From Nitrospirota bacterium (GTDB lineage: Bacteria > Nitrospirota > Thermodesulfovibrionia > Thermodesulfovibrionales > UBA6898), in contig JAJZPM010000032.1 of the NCBI GenBank assembly GCA_021811105.1, positions 1 through 40,721 on the forward strand: a stretch of DNA of 40,721 nucleotides, given 5' to 3'. The notes below the pieces were generated by a model, which was not told the origin of the DNA, did no database searches, and worked only from the letters and a program-made list of their open reading frames with translations. Below are positions 26,296-35,809 of the stretch, piece by piece. Position 1 is the first letter of the stretch. Every line of letters begins with the position of its first letter. The translations under genes and the position numbers were made by a program.

Positions 26296-27795
26296 ATGGA
26301 GTTCATTAATAGCCATCTCTTATCGCTCATAACATTTATCCCGGTGATCGGGAGCCTCTTTGTCCTCGCCTTTCCGAGGGACAAGGCCAATCTTATAAGA
26401 TGGTCCGCGCTGGTCATCACCATTATCCCACTCCTCCTCGCTCTCGTCCTCTATGCCGGATTCGACCGGTCTACGGCGGGCTTCAGCCATACAGCAGGGA
26501 TTCAGTTTATCGAGAAGTACACGTGGATAAGGGACTTCAACATGAATTTCTTCATGGGGGTCGATGGCCTGAGTATGCCTATGGTCCTCCTCTGCGCCCT
26601 CATCTGTCCGATCTGCATTCTGGCTTCGTGGAATGTCGAGCGTGGTGTCAAGGGGTATTTTTTCCTTTTCCTCCTCCTTGAGACCGGCATGATGGGTGCT
26701 TTCGTGGCATTGGACTTCTTCCTCTTCTTCATCTTCTGGGAGGTGATGCTCCTTCCGATGTATTTCCTTATCGGCATCTGGGGAGGGCCAAGGCGCGAAT
26801 ACGCGGCGATCAAGTTCTTCATTTATACCCTCGTGGGTTCGGTGATAATACTCCTGGTGATCATCTACTTTTACCTCGCATCCGCTCCCCATACCTTTGA
26901 CATGACCGAACTCGCAAAAAACAATGCCCTGTTCGGCAACCGGATGATCTGCTGGTTCGCCCTCTTCATCGGTTTTGCCATTAAAGTCCCTATATTCCCG
27001 TTCCATACCTGGCTGCCCGACGCCCACGTGGAGGCGCCCACGGCCATCAGTGTTATTCTGGCGGGGATACTCCTGAAGATGGGGACTTACGGGATACTGC
27101 GAATCAACTACACCATGCTCCCCGATATGACCGCGAAGATGGCCACCTTTATGGCGGTCCTCGGCGTGATCAACATCATTTACGGCGCCCTCTGCGCCAT
27201 GTTCCAGAAGGACCTGAAGAAGCTCGTTGCCTATTCGAGCATCAGCCACATGGGCTATGTGATCCTTGGGATAGCGAGCTTCACCGATGAGGGACTCAAT
27301 GGCGGCATATTCCAGATGTTCAACCACGGTGTCGTTACCGCAATGCTCTTTTTACTGGTAGGCGTTATCTATGACAGGGCCCATCACCGGGAGATCGATG
27401 GTTTCGGCGGCATCGCACCAATAGTTCCGAATTATTCCTTTCTGGCCTTCCTGGCCTTCTTTGCGGCGCTGGGTCTTCCCGGTCTTAACAGCTTCATCAG
27501 CGAGGCATTGGTATTGCTCGGAGCATTTCAGAAATACCGCATCCTCACTGCCGTGGCTGCGACCGGCGCGATCATTACCGCTGCCTACTGTCTCTGGACA
27601 TTGCAGCGGATTTTTCTTGGGAAGCTCAATGAAAATTACGCCTTGCTGCCGGATATCACCATGACGGAAGCGGTGACTCTAATCCCCCTCGGTGTCATCG
27701 TGGTAACCCTGGGTATCTACCCCCACCCGGTCCTCGACCTCATGAAGCCGACAGTGAGTTTTCTCAACAATCTCATCATACATATGAAACTGTGA
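26296..27795 (+). CDS. nuoM: NADH-quinone oxidoreductase subunit M
   Basis: Antiporter-like pumping subunit, 499 residues with about 14 helices. Signatures: FFIFWEVMLLPMYFLIG (membrane Glu), PFHTWLPDAHVEAPTAISVILAGILLKMG (split over two helices) and the YSSISHMGYV lysine/histidine helix. Starts 3 nt after nuoL. Confidence 0.96.
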   Translation: MEFINSHLLSLITFIPVIGSLFVLAFPRDKANLIRWSALVITIIPLLLALVLYAGFDRSTAGFSHTAGIQFIEKYTWIRDFNMNFFMGVDGLSMPMVLLCALICPICILASWNVERGVKGYFFLFLLLETGMMGAFVALDFFLFFIFWEVMLLPMYFLIGIWGGPRREYAAIKFFIYTLVGSVIILLVIIYFYLASAPHTFDMTELAKNNALFGNRMICWFALFIGFAIKVPIFPFHTWLPDAHVEAPTAISVILAGILLKMGTYGILRINYTMLPDMTAKMATFMAVLGVINIIYGALCAMFQKDLKKLVAYSSISHMGYVILGIASFTDEGLNGGIFQMFNHGVVTAMLFLLVGVIYDRAHHREIDGFGGIAPIVPNYSFLAFLAFFAALGLPGLNSFISEALVLLGAFQKYRILTAVAATGAIITAAYCLWTLQRIFLGKLNENYALLPDITMTEAVTLIPLGVIVVTLGIYPHPVLDLMKPTVSFLNNLIIHMKL

Positions 27796-27811
27796 TGAAG
27801 GGTACCGAGGA

Positions 27812-29326
27812 ATGAATAATCTGGCGAGCCTGAACTATTTTACTGCCGAGATCTTTCTGTCAGGTTTCATCATTCTACTCTTGGTGATGAGTTTTCTGAG
27901 GATGGACAGGGATAACGGGATAGGCTTTTATTACCTTGCCGGAGTATTCGGTATCGCCGTCACCCTCATCCTAGACCTTGCGGGATGGGGAGAAAGCGGA
28001 GACGGCGCAATTCTCTTTTACGGCATGGCGCGGAACGATCATCTGGCTCATCTCTTCAAATTCCTCTGCGTGCTCTCCTCTCTGATTCTTATGGTCTTCT
28101 CCATGGTCTCACGGGAAACGAACAAGAGGTTCGACAACCCTGCCGAATATGTGCTCCTGATCCTATCGAGCACCTTGGGCATGATACTCATGGCTTCTTC
28201 ATCGAACCTCCTGATGTTGTATATATCTCTGGAATTGCTGAGCCTCACTTCGTATATCCTCACAGGCTTCGCTGACCGCGAAGAGAAGACCTCCGAGGCT
28301 GCGGTGAAGTATCTCCTTTACGGCGGTATCGCGTCGGGTGTCATGCTCTACGGATTCTCACTTCTTTACGGCGTGACCGGCACTTTGGATTATACTGCCA
28401 TGAGGGAGGTCCTTTGGGAACATAAGGTTTCAGGTATGGTACTCTCCATCTCGACCATCATGATCCTTGCGGGCATGGGGTTTAAGATCGCCGCATTCCC
28501 GTTTCATGCCTGGTGCCCGGATGTCTATGAAGGAGCTCCCACACCCTTTACGGCATTTCTTTCGGTAGGCTCGAAGGCCGCAGGATTTGTCATCATCGTC
28601 AGGTTCTTCTTCCAGATATTCGGAGCAGGCGATGGCGGGAATTTTGAGATCCTCGGCGATATCCTCGACTGGCCGATGGCAATAGCGGTCCTCTCTGCAT
28701 GTACCATGACTTACGGCAATATGGCGGCCCTTCAGCAGAGGAACATAAAAAGGCTTCTTGCCTATTCGAGCATCGCTCAGGCAGGATACGTGCTGATGGC
28801 GGTAGCGAGTCGTTCTCAGCCGGGCATATCATCAGCCTTTTTCTATCTCTGCGTCTATTTCATCATGAACTTCGGAGCGTTCCTTGCGGTGATCATCATT
28901 AATAATGAACTGAACTCCGAAATGATCGAAGACTATGAGGGGCTCGTATGGAAGAGCCGCAAGGGAGCGTTTCTGGCCTCGATGTTGGCGATATGCCTCT
29001 TCTCCCTGACCGGCGTTCCGCCATTTGCGGGATTTATCGGGAAGCTCTACCTCCTCCTTTCGGTCCTTGCAAAGGGGAGTTCACTTTACTGGCTGGCGGT
29101 GATTGCGGTGATCAACACGGTTATATCCTTCTATTACTATTCCCGGATATTGAGGCTCATGTTTCTCTCAAGGAGGCTTAGGGGTGCAGACCTTTCAAAA
29201 CTCGAGAAGAGTGATTATCTGCCCTATTCGGTCATGGCCGGCCTCGCGTTTCTGACCATTCTCCTCGGCATCTACTGGGAACCGCTGGATGGTCTGAGCA
29301 GACTTGCGGCAACGTTTATAAAATGA
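27812..29326 (+). CDS. nuoN: NADH-quinone oxidoreductase subunit N
   Basis: Third antiporter-like subunit, 504 residues, nearest the quinone arm. Signatures: YISLELLSLTSYIL (Glu), FKIAAFPFHAWCPDVYEGAPTPFTAFLSV and AYSSIAQAGYVLM. The start is ATG at 27813-27815 region by sequence with AAGGG upstream. Last of the eleven nuo genes. nuoE, nuoF and nuoG (NADH-oxidising module) are absent from both ends of the operon. Confidence 0.96.
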   Translation: MNNLASLNYFTAEIFLSGFIILLLVMSFLRMDRDNGIGFYYLAGVFGIAVTLILDLAGWGESGDGAILFYGMARNDHLAHLFKFLCVLSSLILMVFSMVSRETNKRFDNPAEYVLLILSSTLGMILMASSSNLLMLYISLELLSLTSYILTGFADREEKTSEAAVKYLLYGGIASGVMLYGFSLLYGVTGTLDYTAMREVLWEHKVSGMVLSISTIMILAGMGFKIAAFPFHAWCPDVYEGAPTPFTAFLSVGSKAAGFVIIVRFFFQIFGAGDGGNFEILGDILDWPMAIAVLSACTMTYGNMAALQQRNIKRLLAYSSIAQAGYVLMAVASRSQPGISSAFFYLCVYFIMNFGAFLAVIIINNELNSEMIEDYEGLVWKSRKGAFLASMLAICLFSLTGVPPFAGFIGKLYLLLSVLAKGSSLYWLAVIAVINTVISFYYYSRILRLMFLSRRLRGADLSKLEKSDYLPYSVMAGLAFLTILLGIYWEPLDGLSRLAATFIK

Positions 29327-29362
29327 TCACAAGATAAGAAATTTCATAAGGAGCGATAAGCG

Positions 29363-29791
29363 ATGAATATGAGGGATATTCTGAAGGACAAGGGAAGGGA
29401 CGTCACCACAATCGAGGCCGAATCCGGCATTATCGTGGCAGCGCAAAAGATGGCCGACAGGAAAATCGGCGCCCTCCTGGTGGAGGACAATGGCAAACTG
29501 GGCGGCATCATCACCGAGAGGGACATCGTTATTGCAGTAGCGAAGACTGAATGCGAGTTTAAGTTCCTCCGGGTGAAGGATATCATGATCACCAGCAAAA
29601 ACCTCATTGTGTCGGAGCCTGATGACTCTGAGGATCAGGTCATGGCCGTGATGATTCAGAAGAATATAAGACATATGCCTATCGTGGAAGGAGGGGAACT
29701 GGCAGGCATGGTTTCCATCAGGGATGTGGTCCGTGCCCATGTGCAGAAACTCAGGGCACAGGTCCGGTTTCTTGCTGACTTTGTCGGGTAA
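29363..29791 (+). CDS. Tandem CBS-domain protein
   Basis: 142 residues forming two CBS motifs (about 8-65 and 73-132), each ending in the typical GGIITERDI or AGMVSIRDV pattern. Stand-alone CBS pairs bind adenine nucleotides and regulate partners; the partner here is not known. AAGGAG precedes the ATG. It follows nuoN by 36 nt on the same strand, so it may be co-transcribed and could sense energy charge, which is inference only. Confidence 0.9.
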   Translation: MNMRDILKDKGRDVTTIEAESGIIVAAQKMADRKIGALLVEDNGKLGGIITERDIVIAVAKTECEFKFLRVKDIMITSKNLIVSEPDDSEDQVMAVMIQKNIRHMPIVEGGELAGMVSIRDVVRAHVQKLRAQVRFLADFVG

Positions 29792-30220
29792 AAGGGGTAT
29801 TCCTCCCATGATAAAAATGTAGCCGACGAATGACTGCGTTCTTGTGACAGATATTGAGCGAAACCTTTCTCAATTTTATGAACGCGATGCAATCCTCTTT
29901 CTTCGAATCAAAAGTCACATCGGTATAACCTAAATGCCGAAGCAGCAATCTTTATGTCGCAAAATGACCTCGGCAGATGGGTTCCTGTCCCCCTTATTCC
30001 ATCTCCCGTTCCGCTCCCGGCTTCCCGATGAGTCCGCGACTTTCTGGGTGGAGTTCTCATCCTGGACTGCGGCCATAGAAGGCGGGTTTGTCCGGGTAAC
30101 TGCCATATCGTCCACGTGCTGTGCGTGTGCTCACCTCCGGCAAATCAAGTATTGGCGACTTCTCAAGATGCGTTGCCGGTTGCCAACCGCCTGCGTTATC
30201 TTTGTATAATAGTAGCTGTA
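29792..30220. other. Long spacer with no recognised gene
   Basis: About 430 nt. Short open frames exist on both strands (for example minus 29751-29948 and plus 29934-30209) but none has recognisable protein features, a good ribosome site or a family match known to me. Possibly a decayed gene. The mrcA promoter occupies its last 40 nt. Confidence 0.45.
30180..30210 (+). promoter_or_regulatory. Promoter of the class A PBP gene, near-leaderless
   Basis: TTGCCA (30180-30185), 19-nt spacer, perfect TATAAT (30205-30210). The ATG at 30221 is 10 nt past the -10, so the leader would be only about 3-5 nt and no Shine-Dalgarno can be included. Confidence 0.5.
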
Positions 30221-32038
30221 ATGTCTAATCTCGGACAGGATCTCCGGAAGGCGGAGGAAAAGGCCCGGTCAAGAAAGTTTCTCTATCTGTTTGTCTTCGC
30301 CTGCGCGGTCTGCGGAATCCTCGGAGGGTTCGTCTACTGGACGCTTTCGGACCTTCCACAGGTAAACGCGATCGAGGAATACGTTCCTGCGGAATCGTCG
30401 AAGGTGTATTCATCCGACGGGAAGATCCTCGCCGAGTTCTACTATGAACGCCGCACATTCGTGCCTTCTTATAAGATCCCCGATTACGTGAAAAAGGCAT
30501 TCGTCGCGATCGAAGACGCCCGCTTCTACAGCCATCCCGGGGTCGACTTCATAGGCATATTGCGGGCGCTGGCAGAGGACATCAGGGCAAGGGGGATGGT
30601 ACAGGGCGGAAGCACGATCACCCAGCAGCTCGCGAAAATGCTCTTTCTGAAGCCCGAAAAATCGCTGAGCAGGAAAGTCAAAGAGGCGGTCATATCGCTG
30701 CAACTGGAGAAGCGCTATACGAAGGACGAGATACTCGGCCTCTATCTGAACCAGGCTTATTTCGGGACGAGGGCCTTCGGGGTCGAGGCCGCTTCCCAGG
30801 CCTACTTCGGGAAGTCCGTAACAGGCCTGACTCTGGGGGAGGCGGCGCTTCTGGCGACACTTCCCAAGGCGCCGTCCCATTATTCGCCCTTCAGAAACCC
30901 TGAACAATCGAAGGAGCGGCGGGCAACCGTGCTGGACTCGATGCTCAGGCACCGCTTCATCACCCGTGACCAGTACACAAGGGCAATGCAGGAACCCCTG
31001 CCTCTTTCCCCTCATTACAGAAAATATGAGGCGCCTTACTTCGTCGAACTCCTGCGGCAGCAGATGGAGCACAAATACGGGAACGCAGTCTACACTGCCG
31101 GATATAAGATCCATTCGACGATCGACTCGTCCATGCAGCTTGCGGCGGAAGAGGCGCTCGAAAAAGGCGTAAATGCCGTCGAAAAGAGGGTCAAAAAGGG
31201 AGTGCAGGCATCGCTTGTCGCAATCGATATGCGCACAGGACATATCAAGGCGATGGTGGGCGGCTTTGATTTCTGGCAGAACCAGTTCAACAGGGCGACT
31301 CAGGCGCTGAGACAGCCCGGTTCGGCCTTCAAGCCTTTTGTCTACGCAACCGCGCTCGAAGACGGGATGACGCCCGACTACATGATCCAGGATTCTCCGA
31401 TCTCATTTCAGGGGGCAAGACCCGGGCAGATCTGGTCCCCGAAAAATTATGATGGGAAATACCACGGCGCCGTCCCGCTGAAGACCGCCATTGCGAAATC
31501 ATTGAATGCGGCGACAGTACGGCTCGCCGCTACTCTGGGGGTCGACAATATCATCGAAACGGCGAGAAAATTCGGGATCACCAGTGATCTCCAGCCCTAT
31601 CTTCCGCTGGCCCTCGGCGCTTCCGATGTTACGCTCGCCGAGATGGTCCGCGCATATTCTGTGTTCGCAACCGGCAGGAAGATAGACCTCATACCGTACG
31701 AGCGCATTGAAAACAGGGACGGCATCGTAATCGATGAGCGGTATCCGCATTCCGAGGAGGTGCTTGACAAAGACACAGTCAGCAGCATGAAAGTGCTCCT
31801 CGGCGCGGTGGTGAGAGAAGGCACCGCAACAAAGGCAAGGGACCTGGGAAGACCGGTATACGGCAAGACCGGAACGACGAACAATTTTTCCGATGCGTGG
31901 TTTATCGGCTTTGACGACAGGCTGGTGGTCGGCGTCTGGGTCGGCAGGGACAATCACAAACCGATCGGGAATAAAGAGACGGGTGCGCAGGCCGCGCTTC
32001 CGATCTGGATAGACTTCATGAAAAAGGTACAGCGGTGA
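30221..32038 (+). CDS. Class A penicillin-binding protein (PBP1A type)
   Basis: Bifunctional peptidoglycan glycosyltransferase/transpeptidase anchored by one N-terminal helix (about 20-40). 605 residues, shorter than E. coli PBP1A because the inserted OB-type domain is absent. Glycosyltransferase motifs: EDARFYSHPGVD with catalytic Glu, QGGSTITQQLAK, KRYTKDEILGLYLNQAYFG. Transpeptidase motifs: SAFK (SxxK), SLN and KTGTT. The ATG at 30221 gives the normal cytoplasmic tail; a longer upstream frame begins before the promoter. It converges with the parvulin gene across a strong hairpin. Confidence 0.94.
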   Translation: MSNLGQDLRKAEEKARSRKFLYLFVFACAVCGILGGFVYWTLSDLPQVNAIEEYVPAESSKVYSSDGKILAEFYYERRTFVPSYKIPDYVKKAFVAIEDARFYSHPGVDFIGILRALAEDIRARGMVQGGSTITQQLAKMLFLKPEKSLSRKVKEAVISLQLEKRYTKDEILGLYLNQAYFGTRAFGVEAASQAYFGKSVTGLTLGEAALLATLPKAPSHYSPFRNPEQSKERRATVLDSMLRHRFITRDQYTRAMQEPLPLSPHYRKYEAPYFVELLRQQMEHKYGNAVYTAGYKIHSTIDSSMQLAAEEALEKGVNAVEKRVKKGVQASLVAIDMRTGHIKAMVGGFDFWQNQFNRATQALRQPGSAFKPFVYATALEDGMTPDYMIQDSPISFQGARPGQIWSPKNYDGKYHGAVPLKTAIAKSLNAATVRLAATLGVDNIIETARKFGITSDLQPYLPLALGASDVTLAEMVRAYSVFATGRKIDLIPYERIENRDGIVIDERYPHSEEVLDKDTVSSMKVLLGAVVREGTATKARDLGRPVYGKTGTTNNFSDAWFIGFDDRLVVGVWVGRDNHKPIGNKETGAQAALPIWIDFMKKVQR

Positions 32039-32059
32039 GGGCGGCGCATCGCGCCGCCC
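32039..32059. terminator. Hairpin between convergent genes, possible bidirectional terminator
   Basis: GGGCGGCGC/GCGCCGCCC arms (32039-32047 and 32051-32059) with ATC loop directly after the PBP stop and before the parvulin stop. The 3' flank is only moderately T-rich (CTTCTCGTGTCTCTT), so termination is plausible but not strong. Confidence 0.5.
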
Positions 32060-32072
32060 CTTCTCGTGTCTC

Positions 32073-33008
32073 TTAATTCTTCGGCTCAGTCTTCTTCCCG
32101 GACTTTGCATCGGAAGGCTCCGCAGGGGTAGCCTGCTGGGGTCCGGCATTCCCCGTGCCCGGCACGACCTGCGCAAGCGCGTCCTTGTTGATCTCTACTT
32201 TGTAGTTTTTCCGCAGTCCCTCGATGTAACTGTCGAACGCCGCTTTCTGCTTTTCTCCGGAAAGTCTCTGCGCAATGATATCTTTCACCCTGTCGAATTC
32301 AAGGACGGGCCCCGCCTTCTTGTCCGTCACCTTGATGATGTGATACCCGTAAGCGGTCTTCACGGGAGCGCTCAACTCCCCGACCTTCAGAGACGCCGCC
32401 GCCCTCTCGAACTCGGGCACGAGTTGTCCCCTCGAGAAATAACCGATATCTCCTCCGTTAGCCGCGGAAGCCTTATCAAGCGACTCCTTCTTGGCGACCT
32501 CCTCGAACTTTTCCCCTTTTTTCAGGCGCGCAAGCACCTTGTTCGCCTCCTCCTCGGTCTTCACGAGGATATGGCTCGCCCTTATCTGGCTCGTCGTAGC
32601 GAACTCTTCCTTATGCTTGTTGTAATAGTCCTTGACGTCCTGGTCCGAGATCTTGCCCTTTGTCATGATCTCCTTTTCGAGCAGCATGGAGGCAAGCGTC
32701 AGCTTCCTGAATTCCTCGAGCTTACTCTTGAAATCCGGGTTCTTGTCTATCCCCTTCTTCAGCGCCTCCTGATAAAGGATGTCCTTCTTTATTATCTCGT
32801 CGAGGAACTTCTCCTTGCCCGTCTCGCCTTCGAACATCTGTTTCGCATAGTCAGGCAGGGAACTCAGCTCCCGCTCAAAATCGGCCTGTGTGATGACGTC
32901 GCTGCCGACCTTCGCCACAAAAGGCCCCTGCGCCTGCTGTTCCGCCTTTTTTTGCGAGCAGGAAACGAGCAGCGCAATCAAAAAGAAACTCACCGCAATC
33001 CTCTTCAT
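32073..33008 (-). CDS. Parvulin-type peptidyl-prolyl isomerase lipoprotein
   Basis: Probable periplasmic or membrane-attached foldase of the SurA/PrsA/PpiD group. 311 residues. Signal peptide MKRIAVSFFLIALLVSC with lipobox LVSC places the lipidated Cys at residue 17. A SurA-N-like helical region (about 30-120) is followed by a PpiC/rotamase domain (about 125-225) with RASHILVKT, GGDIGYFSRGQLVPEFE and TAYGYHIIKV. The C-terminal tail is Lys/Pro-rich. The ATG at 33008 has GGAGG 6 nt upstream; an upstream start would add 12 residues before the signal peptide. Confidence 0.9.
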   Translation of the reverse strand: MKRIAVSFFLIALLVSCSQKKAEQQAQGPFVAKVGSDVITQADFERELSSLPDYAKQMFEGETGKEKFLDEIIKKDILYQEALKKGIDKNPDFKSKLEEFRKLTLASMLLEKEIMTKGKISDQDVKDYYNKHKEEFATTSQIRASHILVKTEEEANKVLARLKKGEKFEEVAKKESLDKASAANGGDIGYFSRGQLVPEFERAAASLKVGELSAPVKTAYGYHIIKVTDKKAGPVLEFDRVKDIIAQRLSGEKQKAAFDSYIEGLRKNYKVEINKDALAQVVPGTGNAGPQQATPAEPSDAKSGKKTEPKN

Positions 33009-33051
33009 TCTATTCCTCCGGAAGATTAGAATTTTTTGTTGCATATCTTAT

Positions 33052-33060
33052 TTTATATCA
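33052..33060 (-). promoter_or_regulatory. Extended -10 promoter of the parvulin gene
   Basis: Minus strand TGATATAAA (33060-33052): TGn plus TATAAA. No clear -35, as allowed for extended -10 promoters. Leader about 37 nt. Confidence 0.45.
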
Positions 33061-33085
33061 TGAGCTGCGGTATTTGCTGAGCTTT

Positions 33086-33115
33086 TTGACAAGGAAAGAA
33101 TTATTATGATAAATT
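33086..33115 (+). promoter_or_regulatory. Promoter of hemL
   Basis: Perfect TTGACA (33086-33091), 18-nt spacer, TAAATT (33110-33115) preceded by TGA (extended -10). Start near 33122 leaves a leader of about 15 nt without a clear Shine-Dalgarno. Confidence 0.5.
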
Positions 33116-33136
33116 AAGTAGAATTGGTTGCTACAT

Positions 33137-34423
33137 ATGAGAAATTTCAACAGCTCCAGAACACTTTTCAATAAAGCCCTTGCCGTAATCCCCGGCGGCG
33201 TAAACAGTCCCGTCCGGGCCTTCAGGGCTGTCGGCGGCGACCCTCTTTTCATCGAAAGGGCGAAGGGACCGAAGATATACGACGCCGACGGAAACTCCTA
33301 CATAGATTATGTATTGTCCTGGGGCCCCATGATACTCGGCCACGCGCACCCGAAGGTGACCGCGGCACTGAAAAAGGCTGTCGACAAGGGTACAAGCTAC
33401 GGCGCCCCCACATCACTTGAGACTGAACTCGCCGAGCTCGTGCTGAAGGCCTATCCTTCGATGGACAAGGTACGCATGGTGAACTCCGGGACCGAGGCGA
33501 CGATGAGCGCCATCCGGCTGGCAAGGGGCTTCACCGGCAGGGACAAGATCATCAAGTTCGAAGGCTGCTATCATGGCCACGCCGACGGCTTACTCGTCAA
33601 GGCCGGCTCGGGAGCGACGACTTTTGGCGTTCCCGACAGTCCGGGCGTGCCGAAGTCATACGCGAAAAACACCATTACCCTTCCGTTTAACGACGTGAGG
33701 GCGCTGAAGGAGACGATAAGAAAAGAGTGGCGGTCCATCGCCTGCGTGATCACCGAGCCGGTGGTAGGCAATATCGGCTGCGTTCTTCCGAGGCCGGGTT
33801 TTCTCGATGCTCTGAGAGAACTGACGACCAAGCACGGGATCGTCCTTATCTTCGACGAGGTGATGACCGGTTTCAGGGTCTCCTTCGGCGGTGCCCAGGC
33901 GCGTTACGGGATCAGACCTGACATGACCTGCCTGGGAAAAGTGATCGGAGGCGGCCTGCCGGTGGGTGCATACGGAGGGAAAAAGGAGATCATGAAGATG
34001 GTCTCGCCGGAGGGACCGGTTTACCAGGCCGGCACTCTTTCGGGTAACCCGCTTGCGATGACAGCCGGCATAGAGACGATCAGGGAATTGTCGAAGACCG
34101 GGACATTCAGGAAAATAGAAAAAAAATCGGTCGCCCTCGAAAAGGGACTGGTCGACGCAGCAAAGCGTGCAGGCGCAAAGACCCGCTTTTATCGCGCGGG
34201 CACCATGTTCTGCACCTACTTTACCGACAAGGAGGTATACAACTACGCGACAGCGAAGACATCCGACACCCGCAAGTTCTCGGCGTTCTTCTCCGAGATG
34301 CTGCAGCAGGGAGTGAACCTTGCTCCTTCCCAGTTCGAGGCGGGTTTCATGTCGCTGGCGCATTCCGACAGGGACATCGAACGTACCGTACAAGCAGCAT
34401 ACAAAGCGCTTAAAAAAATATAA
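33137..34423 (+). CDS. hemL: Glutamate-1-semialdehyde 2,1-aminomutase
   Basis: PLP enzyme that makes 5-aminolevulinate in the C5 haem pathway. 428 residues. The family start [25 protein letters not shown], the PLP Asp-region [12 protein letters not shown] and the Schiff-base Lys268 in [17 protein letters not shown] are all present. The ATG at 33137 is preferred over TTG at 33128. It lies 37 nt before an 11-heme cytochrome gene, with no terminator between, so haem precursor supply may be co-expressed with a haem-demanding protein. No other hem genes are nearby. Confidence 0.96.
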   Translation: MRNFNSSRTLFNKALAVIPGGVNSPVRAFRAVGGDPLFIERAKGPKIYDADGNSYIDYVLSWGPMILGHAHPKVTAALKKAVDKGTSYGAPTSLETELAELVLKAYPSMDKVRMVNSGTEATMSAIRLARGFTGRDKIIKFEGCYHGHADGLLVKAGSGATTFGVPDSPGVPKSYAKNTITLPFNDVRALKETIRKEWRSIACVITEPVVGNIGCVLPRPGFLDALRELTTKHGIVLIFDEVMTGFRVSFGGAQARYGIRPDMTCLGKVIGGGLPVGAYGGKKEIMKMVSPEGPVYQAGTLSGNPLAMTAGIETIRELSKTGTFRKIEKKSVALEKGLVDAAKRAGAKTRFYRAGTMFCTYFTDKEVYNYATAKTSDTRKFSAFFSEMLQQGVNLAPSQFEAGFMSLAHSDRDIERTVQAAYKALKKI

Positions 34424-34460
34424 AACAGCAGTAATTGAACAGACTTAGGGGAGGCTTTAC

Positions 34461-35459
34461 ATGTTTAATCCGATCAACCTCCTGAACCGGATATACAACT
34501 GGTTCAGCGAGGGCATCTCGACAAAAGCGAAGGTTATTATCGCATTGGCCGGACTGTTTATGATTGTCGGCATGGGATATACCGCTTACAGGATCAACGA
34601 CTATTTCGAACACGACCCGAACGCCTGCATGACCTGCCACGTTCATGACGCCCAGAACCAAAAATGGGCGCACAGCGAGCACAAGATGGTCACCTGTCAC
34701 GAATGCCATCACGCGACGAAGAAGGAGCAGATGATCCAGATGTACCGGTTCGCGTTCAAGGGCGTCAAGTCGGTCTCGCCTCGTCACGGCGAGATCCTCG
34801 TCGCCTGGAAGATCTGCTATCAGTGCCACTGGGAGAGAAACCCGAAATACCCCGAGGCCAAAAACATCAGCCACTCGCGGCTCCATGCGCGCCACTATTA
34901 CATGGAACAGATCGAGTGTGTAAAGTGCCACGGGTACAATATCCACCAGTTCACGGCCGAACCGCGCTTCTGTGTCAGATGCCATAAGAACAGGGAGGTC
35001 CACGGGACCGGTATGGAGGGGCTCGCATGCCTCAACTGCCACACGGACAGGACGGTCGACCTCAAGCCCGGCCGCAACAAGTGTCTCTACTGCCACGGAA
35101 GTGAGAAGGTAAGAGAACAGCTGATCGCGGGCGGTACCCTCGATGTCACTCATTACCAGCCCGACGAAAAAACGATCAACAAGGCGATAAAGATAAAGCT
35201 CACCCCGGACGCGCCGATGCAGTTCTTCTGCTATACGTGCCACAAACCTCACAAGAATGTGAGACCGAACTGGGGTATCTGCGAGACATGCCACAGGAAC
35301 ATTCTGGATGTCGGGGCGCACAGACTCCATGTCCAGGGCATGAACCTGAAGTGCAAGCAGTGTCATGAGCCGCATATCTGGCGGGTCACGCCGGAGAAGG
35401 CGAAGAAAGAATGTGTGAAATGCCACGAGTACAGAGACCCCAAGAAGTTTCTGTCGTGA
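34461..35459 (+). CDS. Membrane-anchored undecahaem cytochrome c
   Basis: 332 residues. One N-terminal anchor helix (about 24-43) as in NapC/NirT quinol dehydrogenases, then a periplasmic part with 11 CxxCH haem sites whose first Cys are at 56, 79, 119, 153, 171, 190, 208, 257, 274, 298 and 318. Extra His residues are plentiful for bis-His ligation. The first haems after the anchor (ACMTCH, VTCHECH) resemble NapC/NrfH. Likely a quinol-linked electron relay; its terminal partner is not shown. GGGGAGG precedes the ATG. A strong terminator follows, so it forms a unit with hemL. Confidence 0.88.
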   Translation: MFNPINLLNRIYNWFSEGISTKAKVIIALAGLFMIVGMGYTAYRINDYFEHDPNACMTCHVHDAQNQKWAHSEHKMVTCHECHHATKKEQMIQMYRFAFKGVKSVSPRHGEILVAWKICYQCHWERNPKYPEAKNISHSRLHARHYYMEQIECVKCHGYNIHQFTAEPRFCVRCHKNREVHGTGMEGLACLNCHTDRTVDLKPGRNKCLYCHGSEKVREQLIAGGTLDVTHYQPDEKTINKAIKIKLTPDAPMQFFCYTCHKPHKNVRPNWGICETCHRNILDVGAHRLHVQGMNLKCKQCHEPHIWRVTPEKAKKECVKCHEYRDPKKFLS

Positions 35460-35475
35460 CGGGATACCAAATCAG

Positions 35476-35504
35476 GGCCGGGAATTCTTCCCGGCCTTTT
35501 TTTT
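35476..35504 (+). terminator. Rho-independent terminator after the 11-haem cytochrome gene
   Basis: Perfect 9-bp stem GGCCGGGAA/TTCCCGGCC (35476-35484 and 35488-35496), 3-nt loop, followed by eight T (35497-35504), 17 nt after the stop codon. Confidence 0.88.
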
Positions 35505-35582
35505 GTTTCGGCAAGCCCCTTTCACGACTTCTCTTTTTTAATAACTGCAGTTTTAAAGTTTCTTATTTATTTAAACTTCAAA

Positions 35583-35610
35583 TTGACACACCTGTCAGCC
35601 GGATGATAAT
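35583..35610 (+). promoter_or_regulatory. Sigma-70 promoter upstream of the small secreted protein gene
   Basis: Perfect TTGACA (35583-35588), 16-nt spacer, GATAAT (35605-35610). Transcript would carry a leader of about 190 nt before the ATG at 35810, including a possible 31-codon frame (35636-35731) and an 18-codon frame that stops directly against the ATG. Confidence 0.6.
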
Positions 35611-35809
35611 TTCTAAGAATAGAAAAACGAGGGAGATGAAAAATTCTTCCCCACCGGAAACGGAGAAACATAAATACGAGGCGAAAGCCTCCGGCAGGCA
35701 TTTCCGGGAAATAGTTCAGGAGAGGAGGTAAAAAGAGGCGCTTCGTTCTGACATGGGAACCGGTTTTTCGGTACATATCGAGATTATTATCAACGATGGG
35801 AGAACCTAA

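Noticed and set aside
26320-27327. 335-codon minus-strand frame antisense to nuoM
   Set aside because: nuoM is certain from family motifs; the His/Glu-rich antisense product is a by-product of hydrophobic codons.
34410-35426. 338-codon minus-strand frame antisense to the 11-haem cytochrome gene
   Set aside because: The opposite strand has eleven CxxCH motifs and a clean start; the antisense translation has no recognisable features.
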